Origin: Moniliella sp. 'wahieum' | Lineage: Eukaryota > Basidiomycota > Moniliellomycetes > Moniliellales > Moniliellaceae | Length of the DNA: 64,000 bases | Assembly: GCA_003971905.1 (NCBI GenBank) | Contig: RSEE01000017.1 | Span: forward strand, 186,001 to 250,000 | Direction of reading: 5' to 3' | Part shown: piece by piece, positions 55,721-64,000 of the stretch | Numbering within the stretch: position 1 is the stretch's first letter | How the letters are laid out: every line of letters starts with the position of its first letter | Translations under genes and position numbers: made by a program | The notes under the pieces: generated by a model | Told to the model about the DNA's origin: nothing | Databases searched by the model: none | What the model saw: the letters and a program-made list of their open reading frames with translations, nothing else

Positions 55721-58700
55721 TTAGTTGCCCAACAAGATTTCCAGCGCCCGCTCTTGACGGTAGTTGGCCAGTTCCAGGGCACTGACCACTTGACTCCGAC
55801 CAAAGCCCATGGCAGTCAACCGCTTGACGGGTGGAATGTCATCTGCCATGGCAGGTGTGGGCGTGCGCGGCACGGGCGCTGGCGCCGGCACCGCACTCGC
55901 CTTGGCCGGCGCAAACGAGTCGTCAAACTTAAAGTCTGGCGCTTCTGAGACGCGTGCGCCGAGAAGGGAGCAGACGAATCAAATCCCGCGTTGCCAAACG
56001 AATCATCAAAGAGAAGCCAGTGTTCACATCCGGGATAGGTAGAACGGGTGCGCCTGTGCTACTCGTCGAAAATAGCTTGGGCCCCAGACGAGGCTGCTTG
56101 GTCGGCGGGGGCGGGGGCATACGGCGCGAAGTAGATCGCGTAGGCGCGGGAGCTGAGGCAGCCGCAACCGGAGCAGCAGCGCCGTTCCAAATGAGGGGGC
56201 AAAGGTAAAGTCGTATCAAACGAGTCGGCAAAACGTGCTCTTCGACTGCACCCCGGCGCGTTCGATGCAGGGAAAGGAAAGTTGTCAAAGTCAGCAAACG
56301 AGGCCGCAAAGTCGTCCATGGGGCCCAACGCAGCCGCTGAAGAGGCTGGTGCGGCTGCGGGGGGGGCGAAGCCAGTCGCGAAAGGATCTTCCTCAGCCTG
56401 AGACGGAGCAGTCTCCCGTGCCTTGGGAATAGGAGGGGGAGCCCGACGGGACTTGGTCGTGGACGGAGTGCGAACAGTCGATTGAACCGCGGGGGGCTCT
56501 GGTTTGACGGCGGCAGCTGCCACGGGGGCCGCAGCCGTGACGTCCGTCCCAATAGGGGCGAAATCGTCCCCAAATGCAGAGTCAAAGGCAGAGAAGGCAG
56601 CCTTTGGAGCCGCGGACGAGGAAGGTGCCTGGACCGGAGCCTGGGGTTCGTTCAAAGCCAACTTGCTCGCTTCGGTCGTCAGGCCCGAAATTGGATCAGC
56701 CGAGCTGGTCTGGACGGGGGAGACGGAAGAACCCTGCACATCTCGGGACGCGTCCACTGACGGGGCAGGAAGCACAGCAGCCTTCTCGACCGTCGGCTCA
56801 GCAACAACGGGCCCTTCGGAGAGAGGCCCACCAGTCGCAGGCCCAGCACCCTCAGGCTCCGCAGCTGCCGACTCAGAAGCCACAGGTGCAGCGAAGGCAG
56901 CAGCTGGCGCAGCGACCGCAGGCACGGCAGCCGCATACCCAATGGCTTCCGTCGGCTGTGCAAATCCAGAGGGGGAGATGTCTGTTGGCTCCTCCGCGAT
57001 TGTCTTGTCAACCCGCTCCGATTCGGGCTCAGCTTCACCGTCGAGCGCGTCAACAAAGTAGTCGTCTGCGCTGGACACAGTGTCGCTGCGGGTACCACGA
57101 CGTGTACTGGGTACCGGGGGAGGCGAGCGACGGGCCGGGGCCTGGGGTGGAATGGGGGCATGGTGCACATTGGGCTCCCTAACGTCGGATACGGGCAGAG
57201 CCTCCCCAGCTGCCGCAACAGGGGGCAAGACCGAGGCCTGGGCATCGCCCGAACGCAACGGCGTCTCTAGCGCGTCCTGGAACCCATCGCCCGGAGTTCC
57301 TGAGGCAGAACGAGGCAGATCAAGGCTTGCTTCGTTCTCCGTCTCACGCAGGGAGGTAGTCGCCAGGTTCACTGCAGCGGCAGGGGGAGGTGCAAGAGTA
57401 GATTCACCCTGCACAGGCTCCGCCGCGAGATCAGCAGCAGGGCTAGCAACAGGCTGAGTGGGCTCAGTGGCACTGTCAACGGCGGGCTCGGAAATGGGCT
57501 CCGTGGCAGCTCCGATCGCAGGGGTCGCACTTGAATCTACAACATGGGCCTCCGACTCGGGCTCAGCTGCAATGGGGACGTCCCGCTGCGGTTCCGTAGC
57601 AATGGGGTCCTCGTTCTTGACCAGATTCGGTTGAGCCACCTCTTCCGGCTCAGTCAAATCGGACTGTTCGGGCAGCGGATCAGGGTTAGACTTGTGCCCC
57701 CAAAAGCGAGTGCCGACACTGGAAATGCGCCGAGCGAGACCCAATCCGGCAGCGCCGGCTGCCGCAATGCCCAGGCCTAGGTGCGAATGGTGATGGCCGT
57801 GCTCCGCTTCTTCCGTCGACGGGAACGCCACCTTCTCCTGTGGCGCACTCGCGTCGGGGACCTGAGAAGCGGTAGCCGAGGCATCCTGCGCAACAGTAGC
57901 GGCCTCAGCAGGGGAAGGGGTGTCCTCAGGGACCGTCAACCCGTCCTGTACGGCAGGCTCGACGGTATCGGTCGCAGTGCCTGTGCCCGGAACGTCAGAC
58001 GTCTTCTGAGCCAACTTGATCTCTGGAGACACCGGAGCGACGGGGGCAGGACCCTCGACCTCTGTAGACACAGGTGCGACGGGGACAGGACCCTCCACGC
58101 CAGGCACATCCGGGATCGTCTCGGTATTGGGGGCATCTTCTCCTTCCGGGACAGGAGGGATGACAGGCTCTTGTGTCACTGCCGGCTCAGTAGCTTGGGA
58201 TGTTCCCACACCAATAAGAGGAGAGCTGCTGGTTGCGATTGGCTCCCCCTGTAGGGTAGGGTGTGGCTCTTCCGATTCAGCAGCGGGCGTAGCTTTTTTG
58301 AGTTCATCGGGTACATGAAGAGGCGCCTCTGCCTCCGACAAGACCTGGGTGGTTGCCTCGGCAGGTAGCTCGCCTTCGGGGGCCTGGGCCGACGTGGGGG
58401 CGTGTAGCTGGTTCAGGTGAGCCAGCGCTGCCAGACTCGCTGCGCCAGCAGCGCCCGCGCCAACGGCCACACCGGCGGAAAGGGGTGCTTCCACCTTTGA
58501 AGCAGGCTCGGTTGGGAGAGGTGCCGAGGGGGCGGGGACCGCCTCGTCCACCTGTTCGGACTGTGCCACACCCTCGGCTTGAGAAGGGAGAAGGTAGGGA
58601 GCAGGAATGGGCTCAGCCTGAGGCTCAGACACGGGGACTTGGTCGCTTGGTTTGACAGGCTCAGATACTGCGGTAGGCTCCGCCGCAGGAACGACTACAT

Positions 58701-61700
58701 CGCTTGTCAACCCCACCTCGTCCGAGTGAGCACCTGTAGCGAGGTGGGCTGGGTCGAACAGATCCTGCGGCGGCTGTGTGGGCTGAGCATCTGAGTGGAA
58801 GATCGGATCAGCCACGCCGAGCGGCTGCGAAGAAGGGATCTGAACCGGGGCAGGGCCGGTCGTGGCGCTTGAGAGAGCCCGTGCTTCAGCTTGAGCCGCT
58901 TCTTGGTCCTGCGGGAGAAGTTGCTCTCTCCTCCCAGCGTGGGCAACTGTGTACGATCATCTTCGTTGAACTCTGTCGGCTGAGATGCAGGCTCAGCAAG
59001 ATCAGTCTGAGGCTCCACATGGCCAGCAGGAACATCTTGAGGCTCCACAGGCTCCTCTGGAGGAGCCTGGCCCACAACACCAAAGTCCTCTTGGAAGCCA
59101 ATGGGGGCAGGGGCACGAGTGTCCTGCTGCACTTCCGAGCTCGGGGAAAAGGCGTTGCTCGCTTGCGAGTCCGCTTGAGTCTCGTCCAAGGAGGACGTGG
59201 GGTGAAGCTCAGCCTCAGGCGGAGACTGGTCAAGCGTGCGGGAAGATACACCGGAAGGATCGGCGTCGTGCGTGGCTGCAGAAAATGCGGGGATGGCGGC
59301 CGCACCAAGACCAGCACCAACGACCGCAGGCGCGATGGAAAAGTCATTGTCGAACCCGTGCGCGGCCGGAGGTGCTTGCTGAGCAACGGGAACACCAACG
59401 TTGTCGTCAAAACCGGCAGGGGAAAACTGGGAGGGTTCTCCCGGCAAATCACGAGCCAGGTCCGGCGAAGTAACATTTGTCTGAGAGATGGGCTCGGCCA
59501 CATTTTTCGTCAAGTTCGAGGGCGCTTCCGTGACTGGCGCCGACGGAGTTGGTTCATCCTTGCCAGCCGACAAGCGCTCCATACTCTCGCCCCATTCGGG
59601 GGGGTCCGAAGCTTCTTTGGGGTCCGACACGAGCTGAACCTGGACAGGGACCGGTGCTGCGGGTAGGAGCAGGGTCGCGCTTTTCAATCTCTTCCGCCGC
59701 TGTGGCGAAATCAGGGGCCGAGGAGATAACATCTGCGATATTGGCATCAGGGCCCCATTCGGGCGGCTTAGATGCCTCCTTGGGGTCCGCAACAAGCTGC
59801 ATCTGAACGGGAACCGGCGCCGCATCAGAAGCAGGGTCCACCGCTTCAATCTGGTCGGCTGCAGTGGCAAAGTCAGGCGCAGTAGCAAGGACGCCTGCCT
59901 CTTGCGGAGCATTTTCCGGAACAGGCTTAGATGGGACGTTCTCCCCGCACTTGGTTGAGGCGAGTCAAAGCCCGTGGCTTCGTCAAAGGAAAATGCCTTG
60001 CCAAATTCAGGAGCCGGCGCTGCTGCGGAAGCAGAAGCAGGGGCAGGGGCAGGGGCAGGAGCAAATGAGCCGCCAAACGCATCGTCAAACGAAGAGTTGA
60101 AGGCTGGCGCGGGCGCAGGGGACGATTCGTGGTGGTGAGCGAAAGCAGCGGCACCAGCACCCAGGGCCCCACCAGCCAGAGCACCCGTGGCCCAAGGAGA
60201 AACCGAAGGTGCAGATTGTTGCGGGGGGAAGAAAGCTTGATCGAAAGGGTTGGTGCTGCGCTCCGAGGCCACAGGGCTAAAGGCACCAGGGGGAGCAGGG
60301 GAAGCAGGGGAAGCCAATTTGGTGTCAGTGGCAGGGAGTCCGGATGAGGCTGCAGGAGCAGCAGCACCGGCAGCACGGGTAGCTTCCTCCTGCTTCTTCT
60401 GAAGGGCAGCCTCTTCCTCTTGCTTCTTTTGGAGGGCCTCTTCCTCCTGTTTCTTTTTGAGAGCCTCTTCCTCGGCATGCTTCCGGGCCGCTTCCGCGGC
60501 GGCGGCGGCAGCGGCCGCGGCCGCGGCAGCTTCAGCTTCACGTTTCTTCGCCAGTTCATCTTTCAGTGCCTGGATCTCAGCTTCCAGTGCGGCTGACTTA
60601 GATTGAATCTGGCCCACTTGCTCGTTGGCGGCCTGGATCAAAGACTTGTCCTGCTCCATCTGATGCAGCAGTTCTTCCTTTCTTGGCGAAGCTGGGTCTG
60701 TTCTTGTTCCAATTGAGTCAGTTGGGTCTTGAGAGCATCCAGTGCCTTGGTCTCTTCCTTGGCTTTGGCCGTCAGCTCGTCAAATGCCTTTTGCTCATCG
60801 TCAATCTCCCCACCGGCGACATTCAGCCGGGCACGCATCTCGGCCACCGCATCTTCGTCCGAGGTAATGCCCTCTTGGATTTTCTGGCGCTCAGCCTGCA
60901 CTTTTTGCAGCTCCCGCTGAGCCGCCTCGAGGAAGACGGCACTCGATTCGGCGGGAGGCGCGCGAGACGCCTGCGTCCCCCCCACTGTTCCTACCGTTGT
61001 TGTCGATGCGGCACGGGCAATGGGTTGGGGCGGCACCGAACTGGTAACGGTTGGGCTAAGCGGTTGTGAACTGGGAGGAGGCGCATTCAACGCTTGTTGC
61101 CGCAACGGTTGAGCCGCGTTCGCCACAGCCGGCACGCCCATCGGCGGTGCTGTAGTGACCAAGGACGAGTCAAAAGCAGCATCGAACGCAGACGGCGGGT
61201 AGTGGATCGACGTTTGTCTGGAGCGCGAGGCGGAGGGCAGAACCGACTCGTCAAAGGCCGTGTCGAAGGGAGTGCTAGCCTGGCTCAAGCGACGGGTTGA
61301 AGCAGCACGGCTGAATCCCTGCGTCGAAAAGGGTAGCGCTCCCGCAGTCTGCCCAGCGAAGAAGTCACGCTGCGTATCGCTGGTTTGAGGGTTAATCGGC
61401 GAAGGCAGGGCTTGGCTGCGCAAACTCGGTGGCACCAGCGTCGAAGAGAGCACGTGAGGAACTTCGGTCCCAGCCAAACGACGGTTGATCAAATGCATTG
61501 CCACAGCAAATTCGTCCCTGGACAGCGAACCCGTTTGGGTCACATCCGCCAAGTCCCTGTGGTTATCGGAATCATCAGTCAGAGATGGGACGCATCGATT
61601 GGCGGATGAAAGAAAACGTACCAGACACGAGCCAAGGTGGTCTCGTCCAATTTGGATTGCAGGAAGAAGGGCACAGCCAGAGCGCCTTGCAATTGGCCCG

Positions 61701-62800
61701 TTTTGTTCGTGTCGAGGTTGTCAAAGAAACGATTGGCATTGGCCTGCTCTGCGGGGGTGATGTCCCAGACCGGAGCACCATATGACCCGGTCGGCTGCGC
61801 GGAGACGGATGCAAACCCGGTCGCTGAACGGGATGGAAGCGTGCCTGTGCGCTGGGGGGCAATGGGCGCAGGAGAGAAGGCAGTAATGGACTGGCGCGAG
61901 GGGGCGCGCTGAACCTGTGCAGTAATGGACTGGCGCGAGGGGGCGCGCTGAACCTGTGCAGGAGTGTATCCGCGCGAGGGGGCGCGCTGGACCTGCGCAG
62001 GAGTGTATCCGCGCGAAGGAGGCCGGGCGGGAGTGTAAGATCGGGTGGGCAAGGATTGGCCACCGGAGGCTTGCTCGTACAGTCCCGGCGGCAGCGAGGC
62101 GGGGATACTGGGGATGGAACCGCTCATGACGCCCTGGATGTAGTACATGGCGATGGTGAAATCAGTCAAATCCAGTGCACCGCGCGAGTGGGTGTCGGCC
62201 AACGCCCAGATGTGTCCGAGCTTGTCGAACGGGAGCTTGGACTTGAGGAAGACTTCCTTGGCCTTTGCGCCATCCAGCAGTCCGCCTACGGGGCCGGCGT
62301 TTGCAAAGATACGCGCGTAGCGTGACTTGGACGCGGGGCTCAGGTCAATAGCAGCGGCCGGAGTGGCAGCGGCGGCGCGCGGGACGGACATGACGGAGGC
62401 CGAACGGGAGGGGGGCTGCTGGACCTGTGGATACACAACGCCGTCGAACACGGGCGGGGCGATGGGGCTCGAGGCGAGGGCAGGGACGATGGCGTGGCCC
62501 TGCTGGGCATGGGAGATGAGGCGGAGGGCGGTGCCAAAGCTGCTGGGGTGGGAGGAAGCCGACATTGTCGCTGTCGGCGATGGCCCAGATCTGGCCGAGG
62601 ACCGCGGGGGGGAGGCGGGAGGCGGCAAAGAACTTGACGGCCTGGTCGCCCACCAGCACGCCAGACTGGCCTGGATCAGCGAGCGACCAGAGATGGGCAA
62701 ACGCGGTGCGCTCGGCCGGGGTGAGTGCCACTGCGCAGGCGGGCGAGGGGCTGTCAGGATCGGATGGGGGGTCGAGGGGGGGCACGTACACGACATGAGG
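55721..62800 (-). CDS. EDE1: endocytic scaffold Ede1/Eps15-like, three EH domains and a UBA
   Basis: EH1 at about 62740-62540 (LTPAERTAFAHLWSLAD, PAVLGQIWAIAD), EH2 at about 62340-62130 (LPFDKLGHIWALADTHSRGA) and EH3 at about 61780-61480 (ITPAEQANANRFFDNLD). An intron at 61557-61621 joins ARVW to DLADVTQTGS within EH3. A coiled coil follows (about 60950-60430), then a very long Ala/Pro/Glu-rich region with NPF (STNPFDQAFF) and FD-rich motifs. The C-terminal UBA is PPVKRLTAMGFGRSQVV...ALEILLGN (TAA 55721-55723). EH domains bind NPF and UBA binds ubiquitin; Ede1 starts clathrin-coated pits. At least five frame breaks occur. The start codon is not identified; the EH1 frame is open upstream to beyond 62800 without a clear ATG. 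Confidence 0.93.
61889..62035 (-). repeat. 39-bp tandem repeat in EDE1 (about 3.7 copies)
   Basis: Between EH2 and EH3 a 39-bp unit is repeated in frame, giving 13-residue units of type RAPSRGYTPAQVQ and RAPSRQSITAQVQ. Two unit variants (GYTPA and QSITA) occur in pairs. Units keep the frame, so copy-number change would leave the protein readable. Confidence 0.85.
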
Positions 62801-63305
62801 GATACCAGTGGCGGGCAGCGGCGAGGGCGGGGGCGGGGGCGAGGACAGCGGCGGGGGCAGTGGCGCGGGAGGGGCGGAGGCAGCCAGATGGAGGCTGAGC
62901 TGAACGGGCGCTGGCTGGATGCATCCTTCGAGCGCAGCCAGCGCAGCCAGCAGGCCAGCAGGCGCAGTGCGGGTGCGGCGCCCTGCCAGGCACTGCCCCG
63001 TGCATGCGCCTGCCTGCGCCTGCGCAGCCCCCTTGCGTCATTGGCATCTACGCGCCCCCCGCTTGCGCCGTGCGGCCTGCGTTATGTAAGGTGCCGATCA
63101 TTGTCTGCCCAAGCCATCGTCCGCGGACAGTGTATATACACCAGCGCACCCACACAGCCCACTGCCACTCTCGCGTCTGTTTGCTGCTCCTCCAACTCCA
63201 TTGCATTGCAGGCACCCACCACCACCGGCCACAGCAGGCAGGCAGGCAGGCACTCGTAGTGTACAAGAGGGGCATTTCCGCCGCTCGCAGCCATCCGGCC
63301 CGCAC
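62801..63305. other. EDE1 5' region and NOP1 3' flank
   Basis: High-GC sequence at 62801-62960 may still encode a Pro-rich EDE1 N-terminus. The rest includes a GCAGGCAGGCAG run (about 63234-63249). No separate gene is supported. Confidence 0.5.
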
Positions 63306-64000
63306 CTACGCGTGCCGCTGGTACTGCGCCACCAGCATCGCATGGTCACGCTCATACGGCTCCAGCGTCAGCTGCTCCCGTGGCCGGAACATCTCCCCCT
63401 GCAGCTTCTTGACCTCCGACGCAAACACCGCCTCCGCCGGTGCCGTCGAGTCAATGCACGACGCCTTGATGGAAATGACGACATGCCCTTGGTCCTTGAG
63501 GAAGTAGTGCGCATTCAGCGCCACAATACGTGCCTGGTCTGGCTGCGCCACGTCGGCAAAGATCACGTCCACCGTGTCCACCAGCATCCGGTACTTTTGA
63601 GGGTGACGCGCGTCCTCAATAATAGGAATCACATTGGTGCGCTTCTTGGCCATGTTGATCAAATCCCGCCCACTGCGATGCGAAAATTCAACAGCGTACA
63701 CCACACCCGTCGGCCCCACCACGTCGGCCACGTGCGAAACCGACGTTCCGGAAGCAGCTCCCAGATAGAGCACCTTGGCACCAGGCTGGATGTGGATGTG
63801 GTCCAGACCACCGAGGATACCAGCAGCAAGCTTCGAACGGAAAGGGTTCCACACACGGTACTCCACCTTGGCGCCAGGCACACCATCATCTTGAACCACG
63901 TCGACCGAAATGCGCTTCTCGCCATACACCGAATCACCGGGTGCCATGTTCTTGGTCACCAGCAGGTGCTCTTTGCCTTCCGCAATAAACACGCCGGCGT
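63306..64000 (-). CDS. NOP1: fibrillarin, rRNA 2'-O-methyltransferase, 5' part outside the window
   Basis: The frame is open to the right edge and ends at TAG 63306-63308. The methyltransferase domain is complete in its core: [39 protein letters not shown], the SAM-binding [52 protein letters not shown] and [15 protein letters not shown]. The last part, [20 protein letters not shown], is typical of fibrillarin. The N-terminal GAR domain lies beyond the window. Fibrillarin is the catalytic subunit of box C/D snoRNPs and also methylates a histone H2A glutamine. No frame break is seen in this segment, unlike its neighbours. Confidence 0.97.
   Translation of the reverse strand, partial: AGVFIAEGKEHLLVTKNMAPGDSVYGEKRISVDVVQDDGVPGAKVEYRVWNPFRSKLAAGILGGLDHIHIQPGAKVLYLGAASGTSVSHVADVVGPTGVVYAVEFSHRSGRDLINMAKKRTNVIPIIEDARHPQKYRMLVDTVDVIFADVAQPDQARIVALNAHYFLKDQGHVVISIKASCIDSTAPAEAVFASEVKKLQGEMFRPREQLTLEPYERDHAMLVAQYQRHA

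Noticed and set aside
56504-57182. Plus-strand ORFs over EDE1
   Set aside because: Shadows of the Ala/Pro/Glu-rich EDE1 reading frame, which itself links EH domains to the UBA.
1-64000. Programmed ribosomal frameshifting as a shared mechanism for the many -1 breaks
   Set aside because: Break sites do not share a slippery heptamer or downstream structure, and they occur in unrelated essential genes. Missing bases from sequencing explain the pattern more simply.
1-64000. Pseudogene status for SPE3-LYS9, ATP3, BRE1, C1-THF synthase and others
   Set aside because: Catalytic residues and splice sites are all conserved on both sides of the breaks, with no missense or nonsense decay, which does not fit loss of function.
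1-64000. CRISPR arrays, rRNA genes, bacterial operons
   Set aside because: The tandem arrays have no spacers, no rRNA signature was seen, and gene structure is eukaryotic.

Overview
The window is nuclear DNA of a fungus, most likely an intron-poor basidiomycete (Ustilaginomycotina-like; this class is inference). Evidence: short GT-AG introns of 47-111 nt with CTGAC/CTAAC branch points, a SPE3-LYS9 chimera of the kind known from basidiomycetes, large Pro/Ala/Ser-rich tails on conserved proteins, and compact gene spacing. There are about 20 protein genes, one intron-containing tRNA gene and one Ty3/gypsy-type LTR element. No bacterial, viral or CRISPR features were seen.

Layout. 0-13.4 kb: 3' part of a YTH-domain m6A reader (+), a low-complexity MIT-domain protein (+), a Sir2 deacetylase (-), a small single-pass membrane protein (+) and an arrestin-related (ART) adaptor with a PPSY motif (-). 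13.95-17.58 kb: an LTR element on the minus strand with nearly identical 179/181-bp LTRs, gag and integrase but no recognisable RT. 18.8-24.1 kb: CDC26 (-) divergent from ATP3 (F1 gamma, +), then the H2B ubiquitin ligase BRE1 (+). 25.0-36.4 kb: exocyst SEC8 (-) divergent from SPE3-LYS9 (+), then a DNAJC17/Cwf23-like J-protein (+) and a Mak32-like PfkB protein (+). 37.4-40.3 kb: C1-tetrahydrofolate synthase (-). 40.3-45.7 kb: a gene-poor tract with heptanucleotide arrays and CTCAG-rich islands. 45.7-52.0 kb: a Mig1/CreA repressor (+), tRNA-Arg (-), MDM35/TRIAP1 (-) and a membrane-anchored sterol-esterase-like lipase (-). 53.3-64 kb: an unknown membrane/acidic protein (-), the endocytic scaffold EDE1 (-) and the 3' part of fibrillarin NOP1 (-).

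Most genes are core eukaryotic housekeeping functions (respiration, one-carbon, polyamine and lysine metabolism, exocytosis, endocytosis, chromatin, RNA modification) and do not form a dedicated cluster. ART and EDE1 both act in endocytosis; SIR2 and BRE1 both act on chromatin.

Almost every conserved gene is interrupted by single-base frame breaks, nearly all of one sign (-1). The uniform sign in essential genes points to missing bases in an uncorrected long-read assembly rather than pseudogenes. Spans below are gene spans including introns and such breaks.

The most notable non-standard signals are an inferred self-priming primer-binding site in an RT-less LTR element, exact 10-mer and 14-mer motifs shared by several upstream regions, a 13-nt microexon in the Mak32-like gene, and a possible mitochondrial leader upstream of the C1-THF synthase ATG.
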